From positions 549,645-613,644 of the forward strand of contig KL647294.1 in the NCBI GenBank assembly GCA_000727475.1: a stretch of 64,000 nucleotides of DNA, given 5' to 3'. Made by a program: the position numbers and the translations under genes. This document shows positions 44,102 to 57,719 of this stretch, piece by piece (within the stretch, counting starts at the first letter, position 1; every line of letters starts with the position of its first letter). The notes under the pieces are model-generated. The model was not told the origin of the DNA. It worked only from the letters and a program-made list of their open reading frames with translations, and did not search any database. Source of the stretch: Sarcocystis neurona (lineage: Eukaryota > Apicomplexa > Conoidasida > Eucoccidiorida > Sarcocystidae).

Positions 44102-45182
44102 GTCCTCGTCGGAGCGGATGTGGAGAACTCGGAACTCCTTCTAAACCACCAAACGAAAAAACGGGCGCAAAGTCACGGAGAAAACAATATCTGCCTCACG
44201 TGTTCTTGGCATCCCCCCAGACGAAAAAAACACACGCGCCTGCTTCTTCTAAAATTGCTGACAAGACCCTGCAGACGCGTTCTGCACAGACCGTCACATC
44301 ATAAGAACAGACACCGGCGTCCGCGAAAACTCGTCAACGCTATCAAAACGTGCAAGCAAATTCCGGATAATATGCACCCAACTACAGGAAAAGAATGACC
44401 ACCAGAGTGTCTCATCGCAGTCAGCTGTGGCGCAGCACGCTCCACGTGGATACTTCTATCAACAGTCCGCGTATAAATACAGCTGTTCCAGGATGCCGTA
44501 CAAACGGATTCTCCACAAGACAACAGGGGAAATAATACGTTTTCTACCGACTTCCTTGTTTCTAGCGGTGTAGCTGCAGATATACAAATAGAGGAAAAGA
44601 GAGGGACAGGGAGAGCGGATATAAATCTATATATACCTGCACGGATGCACACAGATGCACACTTCCATTGGTACAAAGAGACAGACATACAGGGATGGAC
44701 ACACGCACCAATACAAGCGAAAAGGACTGGTCTTGTCCACGTCTCGAGAGAATTCTGCGCATTCCATGTGTGAAAAACTAACACACATGTCGCAAGTCAA
44801 GTGATAAAAAAGAAGACGTCCATGTATTGGAGTTTATACTTATCCACACTACCTCTGACAAATGCAACAAAAAAACACAGACTCCTGTTTCTACGTCCAC
44901 ACAGTGTACGGGAAACCACGCGCAGCGCGTAATACAAGTGATATTGGCCATGTCACAGTAAAGAAAAGATACTCCTCTCTTTGCCTCTGTGTCCTATAGG
45001 AGCGCACACAAACACAAGAAGAGACGGACATTCCCCGAAAAGTAGTCCTGTGTACAGCAGTGAAACCGGTCTCGTGGAGCCAGTCTACTGTGTAGTTCAG
45101 ATTTGTGGGTCATGTCCCTTACACCTTGTACGAATCTGCGGCAGAGAGGCTAACAGACTTAACGGTGAAAATCAAACTTTAC
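44102..45182. other. Thioredoxin upstream region, no gene seen
   Basis: Likely holds the thioredoxin promoter and 5' UTR. Frames on both strands are short or low complexity. Confidence 0.4.
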
Positions 45183-46392
45183 CGGCAAGCGTAAGAGACC
45201 TCCGGCGAAACGTTCATCAGAAACTTCGTATTCGACACGAAAGACCGCACGTGCTGCAATAGCGCTACTCGTCCACTTACGTATATATGAACACAAGTGC
45301 GAATCCAGTGTACATACACTCCACGGTTCTCGTTGACAATGGTTGGAAGCGATACACTCGAGACGACCACAGTAAATTCTCCACTTCTTGATATATTTTG
45401 GACTTTGTATTCCGTAGCAGCCTTCTACTGGTTTTCTTATCTTCGCACTTTTGAGTCTATAGAATCTCGGCCAAAAAACCTACAATACTAAACAGCGGTA
45501 TGAGGCCAGTGACCACTCGATACGTGAAGAAATAAGAACCAAATACAAATCTTGTGTGAGATGTGCATCGCCCGTCTTGTGGAAGTCAACTCCGGTGACG
45601 CTTCTATAGCATGTGAACCCTGAGTTCTGAACAATTCTAGCAGTTTACCGGCGTCTTCAACTTCTTCCCTACTAGGAAATCAATTCAAAAATACCAACAG
45701 AAGAAAACTGGTTCACACGCGCACTGGTTCACACGGCGGTCGTGTCGAGCAAGAAAACTCCACACTGGCCGGAATAAGGACGAAGAGCAGAACCAATATA
45801 ATGACCAGGCTCAGGCTGGCAGGGGGATCGGGTTACTGCAGCAGAGTCTCCTTCGGACGCTCTGACTGGCCGGGCTCAGAGAATTACACAAACCTCCCTC
45901 ATTCATCTGTTTGCACAGATGAAAACAGACACACAGCGATCTCCCGTCTTCACGTCTTGTAAGACGCTTACGCGACAAAGTGTCTCAAACAGACTCTATA
46001 AACCTGCAGAGAGAGACAGAGAACGGCAAAGGCGAGGAAGACGACTCTGCTCGGGGTTTGCCTACAAGCGGCGAGTAGCTTTTTCGTACATGGCTATGCC
46101 CTATCGTGTGCCGGGGGGATGGCGGAGGGAAAAAGAAGGAAAAAAAAACGCGGAGTGTCTAAAGAAAAAGAATTGTGTGCGCCTCAGCGTCATGCGTCCC
46201 TACCTTTGTCACGCGTCGCTTGACTTCTTCGTAAACAGGGCACCCGCCTGCGCCGCGATGCAGCAGCAACCCGTTGGAAGAGGGCGCTTCCTCATTTTCG
46301 TTGACCCACCTCCTCCTTCTGCTGCACGTGTCATAAACGTACGCGGCGATGGTTTTCAACGGTCCCAGTAGCAGCGCGAAGATAACGCCTAC
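45183..46392 (-). CDS. Candidate exons of an unknown membrane protein
   Basis: Two exon-like segments. 46204-46392 follows a TTTGGCAG acceptor and ends at AAG|GTAGGG; it codes one hydrophobic helix (VGVIFALLLGPLKTIAAYVY) followed by DTCSRRRRW and a charged stretch, as expected for a single membrane segment with a basic cytosolic flank. 45183-45253 follows TATTGCAG and ends at CCG|GTAAAG (RAVFRVEYEVSDERFAGGLL). Their phases (0 out, 1 in) do not join, so a further exon must lie between if they belong together. Start and end of the gene are not found. Confidence 0.3.
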
Positions 46393-46998
46393 CTGCCAAA
46401 TCGGCACGCAAACTGGCCCAAAACACAACATTTTTCCTCTTTTCCTTCCCGTTTTCTCCCTGTTGCCTTCTAATTCTTTCGTTACGTGCCTTCTTTAACC
46501 TTCCAGTTCTCCTTGTCAGTTTCTACGCTTCGTCCTGTGTCGAGGACAAATCGTTTGTCAGAGCAGCAGGGAGAGCCTCTTCTTGCTCAAAAACAACTTC
46601 ACCGCGTCAGTCCACCACAGCAGTTGCTTGTGAGGGACTAGCAGATTACAGCCAACCTGCTGTTGGCTAAGAAAAGTGCATCCCAGGGAAATGCGAGCGT
46701 TCACGCGTACAGCACTGGAAACTTCCCGTCCTTCCTCAACCAGACGCAGAAAAGGAACCCTTGCACACAAAGAGACCGACAGCACCGGGGCGGTCGGGTC
46801 AGGCGGCGGAGAGACTTTTATCAATCGTAAGTAGCAAAACGCCTTCAATTACAGCAATGACTTAAAGAGGAGCGCATTTTGGTTGAAGGGAAGCATGTCA
46901 CGTATTTGAAGAACACGACTTGAAACCCGTATGTATTAAGGTCGCGTACAAGACGCGCACTTCAAAGTGCACACCGAGGAGAATCAGTGGTAAAGCAG

Positions 46999-47140
46999 CT
47001 ACTCGTATTTGCCGAAAAAGGCTTTATGCGGGGGAAAGAGCCAGTACAGGGGCTCCCGATGCTGGTTAACAGGAGGTAGGGAGCGTGCCAGTTCATACGC
47101 TGTCCTCCCGAACCCTTCAGCAACTGCTGTGCCCAGGCAA
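46999..47140 (-). CDS. Candidate terminal exon, unknown protein
   Basis: After a TTGCCTCAG acceptor, 46 codons run to TAG: CLGTAVAEGFGRTAYELARS, then LPPVNQHREPLYWLFPPHKA and FFGKYE. The composition (aromatic, Pro, His) reads like a conserved C-terminus, but I do not recognise it. Phase-2 upstream exon not identified. Confidence 0.3.
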
Positions 47141-47758
47141 CTGAGGCAAGATTTTCCGTTACGCTTTCTGCGGATGCGGCTCTCAAGGAGAGAAGACCAC
47201 CGACTGAGACACGAAAAACAAATTTTCGGTGGCTCTTTGTGGCCGCGGGAGTGGAACGAGGTACGAGAAAAGGCAGTGGATAAAGCAAACGTTTTCAATT
47301 TCAAAATTCGTGAGTGACACAAAGTGCGAATACGACCTGCAGCAATCTGACTTGGTATCTCTGGGAGACTGAACGTACAATGTACTCTTTGTCCTTCACA
47401 CGTCACTTACAGTTCGTCGTTATCTTACAAGTAAACGTAGGAGGCGAACGAAGTTCGTTTGTGCTTAGAATGAATTCCGTGTAGTGCGACGTTCGAATAA
47501 GTCTAAAACTTGTGAGTGAGGAGCACTCCGAGCAGGGAGTCGCGCTGCTGATTTCACGCCGTAGCAGTGCCTTGGATGCCGCTGCCTTCTTTGGATGCAG
47601 TTGTAAAGAGCTCTACGAAGACGTTAAATAGTAAGTCGTTGGGCTCTGAAGGAACAGTGTGCTTTTGGTGAGTTCTAGCAAAGACCACCGAAACTGACTT
47701 TTTACTCTCCCGCCGCAAATTCGTATACACAAGAATACTCCTGTTGTCGCATGCACGC

Positions 47759-49037
47759 ATGTGTAGCGAAGCTGAGCTGGCGAAACTCAACCTGCCTCTA
47801 AAGGGTTACCCACCGGAAGAATTCACTTTCGCTCGTCCGTTAGCAGCCCCGTTGCACGGGGCGCTACAGAGAATGCATGCGTCCACATGCATGCGTCCAC
47901 ATGCAACAAGAAAGGACGAGAAAAGGCCAACGGGCAGGGAAATGGGAGAAAACGTGGACAGCTTCATTTTCAGCAGCCGCTGCTACTTAAAGCACGCAGG
48001 CCGGCGAGTTACTCGTGCTGGAGAGATGTATGCTGATGGCTTTCCGGCACAGGCTACCCCACTCCCCACCAGAAAGAAACCCAAGAAGAACGAAACGGTC
48101 GTTCAGCTCAAACGGCACACAAGATCCGTTTGAGGGCATGGAGCTCCAACACTATACGTTTCGCTGCTGTTGGCCGGCTATCGGGTAAACATATGCTTTT
48201 CCTCAGTGGTCGCATGCGGCTTCGTAACCACCACGCATGCGCCGCAGCCGAAACAGCTTGTATGTGGCAAAGTCCTTTCCCACCTCGATCACACGCAGTT
48301 AACAAGCGTGGGATCGTAGCTGAAACCTATGCAAATATACACGAGCACCAGGTGCATGAGTGTCTTCATGTCACCAGTATGCCTGGCGATGCGTATATGT
48401 GTACCTGAGCCGAAGACGTCAATACGTATGCCTATACATTGATATATATATATATACACATACACATACACAGTGAGATATGTACGTGTGCGCCTCCTAC
48501 ACAGCTCGCAGCGTTGCTGCGTGTCAGCGACGAAGAGCGTGTCCGGCCGCGGTTCGCAGTCAGCGTGATATTAGTATCTCCTGCGTGCGCCCAGTGGCAG
48601 ATTTTTAGTGAAGCAAAGATGCACTACAGGTTGCCTCAGGTGGTTACGTCATTCAGAAGGAATCAGGTGTACTTGGAGAGACAGACAGACACAGGTGTGC
48701 ACGGTGCTCCGTGGCTATCTGCATTTCATTACGGATGTGAAGTACGTCCACAGATGTAGGGTGACATGCATATATGCACATATTCAAAACTATAGGCGCT
48801 TCGACTCGCTGAGGGTGTTAATATCGCGGCTGACCATTAACTCTTGCATTTGAGCACGACGGCGAGCGACTTCTTTTCCATTTGTTCGTGTGTACATGCG
48901 TATATGTCTCAGTGGGGGTTTTTCCTACTCATGAATGTGAGGGCCAGGCGCTGCACCTTCGTTCGGGAATGACAGTAGAAGAACTGAAAAGTCTTTTCCC
49001 TCCACTGTTGGCAAGGGCTGAAATGGCTGCTAGGTAA
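47759..49037 (+). CDS. Candidate three-exon gene, unknown 148-residue protein
   Basis: Segments 47759-47953 (MCSEAELAKLNLPLKGYPPE...), 48505-48666 (LAALLRVSDEERVRPRFAVS ... SFRRNQ) and 48948-49037 (ALHLRSGMTVEELKSLFPPL then LARAEMAAR and TAA) all join in phase 0 with GT/AG borders. The last one also ends in a strong donor (AG|GTAAAAG), so the gene may continue. The first exon carries a 15-bp repeat of GCATGCGTCCACAT. No family recognised; basic, with a helical C-terminus. Confidence 0.3.
47873..47908. repeat. GCATGCGTCCACAT short tandem repeat
   Basis: The unit ATGCATGCGTCCAC is repeated in tandem and contains TGCATGC, the core of a binding motif known for some apicomplexan AP2 factors. Confidence 0.6.
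48441..48475. repeat. TATA/ACACAT microsatellite
   Basis: GATATATATATATATACACATACACATACACA just upstream of a candidate exon. Confidence 0.7.
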
Positions 49038-49505
49038 AAGTGTGGATCTCGTTGCACGCATTTACCCCCTAGTTAGTGGATTTCTACGACCGAGTCCATC
49101 TTTCTACTTTGCCAGTAGAATTACGATTGAGCCCCTTACACGTTGGACAACGAAAACAGCAATAATCCTTCTAGCTCGATCAGCACTAGTGGTTGGAGCA
49201 AAGTAGTTCTGATCACAGTGGCACTATAACACAGACAACATTATCACTTATTATAAGAATACGAGCCATGTAGGCTACAGCGGCGTACTTCTACAATTTA
49301 CAGTATGTTTTACAACGACTCACAGTAATACCGGACTCGCCCGCGCCCACGATCTTTTTACTGCAAAGGCACACAACGTACCCGGCAGCGGCATTCACAC
49401 TAGAGTGCACGTTACAGCCACCCACGTCTGTGAATCGCACAAACGTAGTAGGCACGAGAGTGGAGAGCCCGACGGCGTATGACTACGCGCAGGCATTTGA
49501 AATAC

Positions 49506-49655
49506 GCCTATGTGCAGCAGGGACCAATGCTGATATGTAAAGATATTCAAGGTGATTCCACGGTAAACAGACGAGAAAAGCCTACGTGCAGCAGGGACCA
49601 AAGCAGACATGTAAAGATATTCAAGGTGATTCCACGGTAAACAGGCGAGAAAAAG
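49506..49655. repeat. 74-bp tandem duplication
   Basis: GCCTA(T/C)GTGCAGCAGGGACC begins at 49506 and 49580; both copies run through ATATTCAAGGTGATTCCACG and GTAAACAG(A/G)CGAGAAAA, and a third copy starts (GCCTGCACG) at 49655. A few substitutions separate the copies. Confidence 0.85.
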
Positions 49656-51828
49656 CCTGCACGTTGTGGAGCGCAGCAGCAAACACGTCCACTGACCACA
49701 CAATACATAAACTAGGATGGATGCTGGCGTACGCCTCTGAAAGCGGACTCGCGGTTAGACAAATCTGCACATAGGTGTAGCACGCAACTTCGTATTCTAC
49801 TGCTACAGATAAAGGAGAAGCTCCACGGATTCCCGTAAGGACACGCTCGAGTCGGAAGTCATCAATGCCAGCAAATTCCCACAAGCATTTTCGACATGCG
49901 CGGAGCAAATACGCACTTTCGCATGCCTCAGTTAGACACAATCAACGTGTCACCCAGCTTAGTCAATCTTTCATTACGGCTTTGCCGTACAGTGGACGTT
50001 TGGATACCTGGTTGACAGTAATTGCCTCGGTGATGTAAGTACTGTAGAGTTGTGCGGCGGCCCGACCTAGGATACTTACAGCGAAACACTGCTAATTAGA
50101 CTGCGTAAGGAGACTAGCTGGCAAGGAAAGCGAACTGACGAACGAACGCATGCGTGTAACCACACCACGAAGTTCTAACAGCGGATGTCATGGGCCTCGG
50201 AGTAACTGCCGAGACGTCTCCTACACGAAGAACTTCTGCGCGCCTCTGAACGGGTGTGGTCCTCGATAAAGCTGCTGTCTGGCGTTGAGCTGAGCACGTT
50301 GGAAAGAATCTCGCGAGTCGGTAAGGTGGAGTGGAGGTATCTTTCTTTCAACTCGTGAAGCATCTACAAGTGTCTGGTCCTGCACCGTTTTCACTTCTCT
50401 ATCTAGAAAAGGTCAAGAATTCCTCCTCGTGCAAACAGCAACGCATGTAAGCCGTTGAGTGCCGACACGATCTACACTCTCAACATACGATGCGTCCATT
50501 AGAGACTCGATCTGTATGCCCATGCTGTGTGCATGCTACAACCAAGAATCTACGGTGCAAAGAGGTCGTTTTAGAGTGATACCACTCGTCACGGCGAACC
50601 CAGTACACCTGTTCGCAAGCAATAGCATCCGGCTTTCACAGCAGTGCCTAGTTGATTGCTGAAGGCATTTTCTATCCGAAAATCCACCGCCCACAATAGA
50701 AAGAGGACCTCAACGCAAGCACATGAGAGCGCGATACATGCAAATGCTTGGCGTCGCGCTTCACGCGGCAGCGACGACGCGCGAACTCACCCCATCACCA
50801 TGCAACGTGGACGGCTAGGAGTATTCAACGCTGTGTAACCGTGCAGTCATGACCACGTTGAATGGAGCACTTACTTGTAATTCGTGCTGCTGTATTCCTG
50901 TTGTGCACAAACCGTACACAGAGAATGCCACCCGGGAGTGACACAAACATGTTTGTACGTATGAATATGAGTATATATATGTATCCATCCGCGTAGGGAC
51001 TGACGTTGAATATGAACAAACCTAGACAGGAGGCGCTGCTCAATAAATGTGCACCCTCTCCCGAAAGGTGTGGAATCAGGATCGCGCCGTGCTCTCCTTG
51101 CGCTGTAAAAACTGTAGCGGGGAAAGACAGGGCGGCGCTCGCGCGGTAGCATGAATGTGTATACACACAAAGCTCGCTAGAAGTTTCAGTTCGCTTTGAG
51201 ACTTTTAAAAGGCCTACACGTAACGAGGTATTCTGCAACGTGTTAGAAATGCTGAAGGCACACTGTAATTATCAGGCTGTGCCTGCGACGTCAGTGTCCC
51301 TCAGCTTCGGTTGTAGTATCTTTTCCATGGCAGCAATCAAACCAAGAAAAAGTACTTTCCAGATAGAATGTAGACCTCTACATAAACGTGCCTGCACACG
51401 TATCCTGAATTACTTGAATTTGAGTAGCGGCGTAGATATGTATGCTACGTAGTACGTAACGGTGTAAATATGTATGTATACGTAGTACGTATTTGCAAAC
51501 TCACTTAAACTTCCATATGTGTACACGTACGCCTACGGGCATGCACATTGTTATAAATCAGTCTACGAAGATTCTCTCTATTATCTACAGAGAGAGATAC
51601 ATATACGAGAACATGCGTAAACACATGCGTGACTTATACTTGAACAGCCAAATATATAAAAATATCCGTATGTATGCGTACACATACACTGTTGGATGAG
51701 CAGCTGTATGAAAACGTTTTCTTCATTGCGTTTGTATTCAGACTCCAAAGTCACCCGCGTATGTTGTTGTGACTGCACGCGTGGCCGTCAGTGTGCGATT
51801 TTCTCGATTTCATCTGCACGACCCCGAA
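49656..51828. other. Intergenic, no supported gene
   Basis: Between the 74-bp repeat and the acetyl-CoA synthetase 3' end. A 62-codon minus frame at 50175-50363 (MLHELKERYLHSTLPTREIL...) looks coding-like but has no partner exon. Remaining frames are shadows or low complexity. Confidence 0.35.
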
Positions 51829-54800
51829 TTAGCTGTCTCTTGAATTAATAGCGGGAGCGAGTGCAGCCCCGTCCGGCTGTATTCCCGGCTTGACTATGCT
51901 CTGCAGGATCTCAATCAACGGAGGGATCGCAGCTGGGTTCACCAGCGTGGACAAGTCTCCCATGTCATCCACTTCGAATGTGGCAATTTTCCGGAGTAGC
52001 CGCCGCATTATTTTTCCACTTTTTGTCTTGGGCACATCTTCAAAACAGAGCATCCCACACCACAGAGCGAAACAAGGCGGTCTAACAGCTCTTCTACCTC
52101 CACGGGAGATGCGAACAGGAATGTGAGTGGCAAGGGTACGACGACAGCGATGCCATGTCCAAAAGCTGTGTCAGCACACTGCCAACCGCACATGCCCGCA
52201 CCTCGTCTTCCCGTCTGACGTGTGTTGGTAGCAGGGGAGGTACACACGTGCAGACAAATGCGTGTCAAAGAGTATAATCTTACGATATCGCAGCAAAGGT
52301 GCGTTGAGAATGTCGACGCTTACCGCGAGGCATGCAGTCGCCCGTACGCCCTACGCCAGCCCGACAGTTCGTGCAGACGAGACCTACCATTGACAAGGAG
52401 AATGTGATCCGGCGTTGCGATGGGGCCTACTTCTTGGCGAATGATTTGTCGGAGTTCATCCGCTGCAGTCGCCCGCCTCTCCGTTCCATCCTTCAGCAGG
52501 AGCACATTGCTCCGCCACATATGGGCAACGTATGCACTAGGGAACACTTCACTACCCCACAAACATAGCCGGTAACCTCACGAGCAAAAAGTCTCCTTCT
52601 GTCGAATACGCCATTTCACACATCGCCTAGCCAGATTACAAGCACGTCTACACTCGCGTAGTACCACCAAAAAGTAACTCTAATACATTTGTCTATCGGT
52701 CAGAATTGTACAAAAAATTCTGTTGCAGCTGTGTGATAATGACGACGGGATCCCTGAAAGGCAACTACGTAGCACACAGATGATGTGGCAACCCCTCTGC
52801 GCTAGTATAGCCACAACTAGTGAGTTGTGTGTGTCCCTCGCAGGGCGTGGACTTCGAGTTCGCGTGCACATAAACGCACGAATGAAGATAATCATGCAGA
52901 GCCCACACCACGTGTAAAAACCCGGATCATCACTCAAGCGAACAGACACACCTATGGTAATGTGAACAAAATGAAAACACGTATCAAAATCTACTATTCG
53001 CGAACTTGTAAACTATTTTCCTGGGGCTCCTACCTACTCAATCTCTCTCTGTTTCAAGCACATGTGTTTGGCGTCCTCACCTGTACCGTCGGCTCTGCAG
53101 GCTGCAGTCCTTGTCACGGCAAAACCACAAGCTACCAGGAGGACGTGTTCCTATGACAATTGGATCAACAGTCGTGCTACCACTACTGCCAGTGATTGAA
53201 GGAGCGTCACGAGTAAGACTACAAAAGTAGTAGACGCAGTGGCGAGACGAGTAGACGTAGTCCTTATTCGTATTGCAAGGGTCGCGATCCCCTTGCGGCA
53301 GCATGGTGAGGCACAGCTCTATGAACCTCCAGCGCCCCTCCTCAGTTGGACAGGAGTGGTTTGACTCAGTGCAGCCACTGCGTTTGTAACTCTTCTGTTG
53401 ACCTACTTTCACAATAGCAAAGCACAAGATACAGGTGCCTTTGACCGCGTGCGGCACGCCGACCGCCACAGCCTCCGCCACGCTGGGGTGCTGCAGCATT
53501 GCGTGTTCAATCTCCGCCGTCGTTAGCCGGTGACCTACCAGGACGAAACCAACCAACACAGAAAGAAAGAAGCAACAAGGGACTTGTCACCGCATTTATG
53601 AGTAGGCGCTTACGTACCAGAGTATAGACGTCCACACGGACAATGCGGCAATTTAGACAATCCCCTGTCTGCGCTCTGATTTAACGAGCGCAGCGGATGT
53701 CACTGACAGCCCGGCTGGCAAGACACGAGTGCAGTCAGTCAGTCTTTAACACTTCGGCAAGATCTCCAAAATAGCAGGGAGCCTCCTGCTTGCAGTTGTG
53801 CGTTCCCAAAACGCCCGCAGCTTCAGCACTTTGCGAAAGCGTCATTTAGAAAGTCGTCCTCCCAAATACTCATGTAATGCATGTGGTCTCTATAACTAGA
53901 TTCTCCCTTCCATTGCCGTTCGAGGGTTGCACCGTCAGTGGTCACAAACGGTTGGCCTTACCGGACACGTTCAGCGTGTCGTCCACGCGGCCAGTAACCC
54001 AGTAAAAGCCATCTTCATCTCTAAAAGCGCCGTCGCCAGTGAAAAAATATCCTTTGTAAGGAGTAAAGTACGTAGAGACCATATGCGAATGAGCCCTGTT
54101 TATTGTGCGCGCCAGGCCTGCACCAACAAAAGACACATTAATACTCTCTACCCATTGGCGTTAGACTGACGTCCTGACAAAAATCCCGTTACCTCATCAG
54201 CAAAACGTTTCAGTTGCTTCAGTGGAAGCTGGTTGTGCGCTGACAGCGTGGACGTCGCCCTGGTAGCAGGATCGATTAAGGGAACTTTTCCAACAACAGA
54301 ACTACGCAACGAAGCTGTTTCACGGAGAAAGTGTTTACTGTAGCAGTGCGGCGTTCCTAGGGGAAAAAGGCACGCATACACAGATCTATACTGGGATTGC
54401 CTTCGCCACAGTTTGTGGGGTACTAGCGTACGCTTTCCACCGGAGGTAACAGAGGATCACTGTACCTCTCATCGTTTTGACCAAAGTACTTCCCACCGCA
54501 ATTTCTTCTACAGCTTGCGGGTTACAAAGTGAAACTTTGTGAAGAGGCTCAGCCAGCGGAGCCTGCGGCTGCAAAGTCAGTACCGGGCCAGGGCCTCTTG
54601 ATGCAGAGGACTCCACACGCGTTGGGTCCGAGTTTTTCTTCTCCGGTCACTGGATCGAGGATGCTTAGTTCAATTCCGAAAAACGGCAGGGTTGCGCAGC
54701 CCGGCTTGGTCTGGATGGCTCCTGGGAGGGGAGTAATTAAGTGACCACCACTCTCTGTCTGCCAGTACGTATCAACTATAGAGCAGCGCTCTTTCCCCAC

Positions 54801-57719
54801 GACGGTAAAATACCACCGCCAGACTTCTGGATTGATGGGCTCTCCAACACTTCCGAGCACGCGCAAACTAGATAAGTCGTACTTCTCTGGCCAGGCGTTT
54901 CCGTGGCGAATAAGACTCCGTATAGCCGTGGGGGCGGTGTAGAACTGCGTAACGCGGAGTCTCTCTACCATCGACCAATATCTGCTCGGAAAAAGTGTGT
55001 TCGAAAGAACCACGGAAAGCGCTCGTCTTCAAAGTTACTACTGTATCTACGGCTTCATTTCGTGAACAAGGAGGAAATTCCATTTCTACTACCTGTGGTG
55101 CACGGAGTCCTTAAACTGTGAACGCGTCTTCACAAAGAATTCCATTGTTTGTCCAAGAAGACAGACACACAGTGCCGGATTCCCCAGCGAGCAGCGCAAG
55201 TACGGTACAGGATGGGAGTCGCTTCAAACAGCAAGTGCGTACAAATGTACGATTCGTCAAAAGCTTCTCGCGTAAGGACGCAGTCGCACTCAGTCAACTT
55301 CTGGCACACAGGAAAACAGCTGCAAGTAGAAAAGCTCGTGTCGTGCGCCAGTGCAAGTGCACGCGGCAGAAATTCCAGAGCCAAGCACAGCATCTACCTG
55401 AACAAATCTGACGGCACAGAATAAGCGCGACACACACAAGTTTCCGTCGCAGTGGAGACCACAGCACATAGCAGCAGAACCTTTTCGGTGTGATAGACGC
55501 CACGGGAAAGCGAAAAAACCATCTTATATTGTATGCGTTGTGCAGCACGCTGAGGTCTTAACATCGGAGACACCAAGTCCGAGCACCCCAAAACGGGGCA
55601 AAATACGGAAGGAAAGCGTTAATAGGGAAAGCCGAAGAAAGCAGCGCGAAACGCGCTCTTCAGAAGAAGCAGTCTCGTTCCCCCCGACAGCTCCGAATAC
55701 AAGAAAAATCATATGAATGCTCGAACACGTTCAACACAGGGCGACCTGCAACAGTGGTCTGTTCGAAGCAAACAAACTTCGTAGGCCGTCTCACTCAGTA
55801 AAGGACTAATTAGTTGAAGTCACGTACTGACCTGCCGGGGTCCGGGTAAGTGGGGGTGGACTGAAAGAGGACCGTCGTAGCCCCATTACAGAGGGGGCCG
55901 TAAACGACGTATGAGTGTCCAGTAATCCACCCGCAGTCCGCCACGCAGCAGAACACATCTCCTACATGGTAGTCGAACACGTATTTGTGGGTGAGTGCGC
56001 AGTACAGCAGGTAACCAGCGGATGTGTGGCAGAGACCCTGCATCAATAAAAGAGGAAAATTCAGTGGAGAGCTCAGGTGGCAGTGAGGTTACTTCGCGGG
56101 ACGGGAAGGAGAGGAGACACTGAGCAATACCCAAAAAAGTAACGGACGCCGGAATACAGACGGTAGGACCCGGGCAGTGTCACACACACGCATAAATAGC
56201 AGCGTGAATGGGCGCTCAGAGGTCAGCAAGCAGCATGGGAGGTCAGCAACGCATGAGATGCTAGACGCCAGTGGCAGCTCGCTGCGTGACGTACCTTTGG
56301 CCGGCCTGTGGAACCGGACGTATACAGAATGAAAAGGGGATCTTCGCTGTCAACGATTTCGAGCGGGCAGTACGGGGGCATTTGCGCGAGTAGTTCCTCC
56401 GCCCACAAATCCCTCCCCACCGTCCAGTCGACGGGCTGACCGCTGCACTTAAAGACAACCACGTGCTTAACTTGAGGACAAAGTTGCACGGCCTCATCGG
56501 CAAGTTTCTTGAAGTGGACAATTTTGCCTCCGCGGCTACTTGCGTCCGCCGTTACCAGCTGCAGTGCGCACAAAGAACAGCCCATAAAGAACCTCAGAAG
56601 AACTCGCTAGTCACCAAGACGTTCACGAAAATTAGATGTGTCAGAGCGTCTTTTCTTCTAGTTAGCGTGTAACTAGGAGCTCAATGTGTCTATGCACACA
56701 CTTACGCGCCTCCCGCGTCTACTCGTGAAACTCTCGACGTTTACCAGCAGATTTGGTTAGCGCAGGCATTAGAAGGCAAGAAGCCAGCGTACGGAGTGTT
56801 TCAGAAGCTCGATTTTACGCGTGTGGATCATAACCATTTACGCTGCAACACTCCGTTTCCATGCGCATGACCTGGAACTATCTGTGAACTCCTGCTTACT
56901 CGTAGGGACTCGTGAGCCGTACGGGTTCTAGATTATCAGACTCTACTCGTCTAGTGGGGTTGAAGCCCTCAGTTAGCATTTTTCCCTCTGCTATCTTACC
57001 ACGTGGCTGTCGCAGTCTTGTATTCTTTCTGCAAGGCTTCTGGCGGCGAAGCCCCCGAAGACTACGCTGTGGACAGCGCCGATGCGTGCACAGGCGAGCA
57101 TAGAGACCGCAATTTCAGGAACCATGGGGAGATAGATAGTGACGACGTCTCCTTTGCGTACTCCGAGACGTTTGAGAAGGTTTGCAAATTGACACACTTT
57201 TCTGAGTAGTTCCTCGTAAGTAATGCGGACAGTGTGCTGAGGTTCGTCCGGTTCACAAATGAGCGCCACGGACGTGGGATACTGCTCTGCCCATCGATCC
57301 ACGCAGTTGTCGCACACGTTGAGTTTTCCGTTTAGGAACCAAGCGGAGCTGCCATTCTCCATCTGGCCCTGCGATACCTTTGTGAATGGCCGCACCCACC
57401 GAAGAAACTCATTCGCCTTCTCTGTCCAGAAGGAGTCCGCATCGTGCAGACTTCGCCAGTACATGTGCCGGTACATCGCCTCGTCAAAAATGTGGCATCT
57501 TGTCTGGTTCTGTTGAGGTATTTGGTAGACCGTCTTCACTGGCAACGAACGCGCCACCTTCGCTACCGCCTCTGCCGTGTCTGCTTCAAGTTCCGCAGGA
57601 GGGGATGGAAGCGAAGATCCCAGGAGCTCATCTGTGCTCCTCCCCGTTGCAATTGACTTCTTCCCCGAATTACCCCCTTTCCCTCCTTCAATTTTTGCCA
57701 CTTCCGAGTCCATCGCCAT
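51829..57719 (-). CDS. ACS: Acetyl-CoA synthetase (AMP-forming), eight exons
   Basis: Makes acetyl-CoA from acetate, ATP and CoA through acetyl-AMP. Exons (minus strand, 5' to 3'): 57000-57719, 56295-56558, 55832-56037, 54584-54981, 53962-54117, 53407-53534, 52388-52490, 51829-52037. Phases all join and give 727 residues, close to the usual size plus a ~70-residue N-terminal extension. Family landmarks: [37 protein letters not shown], the ATP loop [83 protein letters not shown], and [14 protein letters not shown], whose Lys is the site of regulatory acetylation in the family. The acceptors of exons 7 and 8 are AAG. The N-terminus ([13 protein letters not shown]) is Lys/Gly/Ser-rich and not a clear signal; nuclear/cytosolic location is likely. 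Confidence 0.96.

Noticed and set aside
43644..44398. Plus-strand 230-codon basic frame (RRRNKRRAAAEKEERLL)
   Set aside because: Antisense to thioredoxin exon 1 and its flank; low complexity, no splice support.
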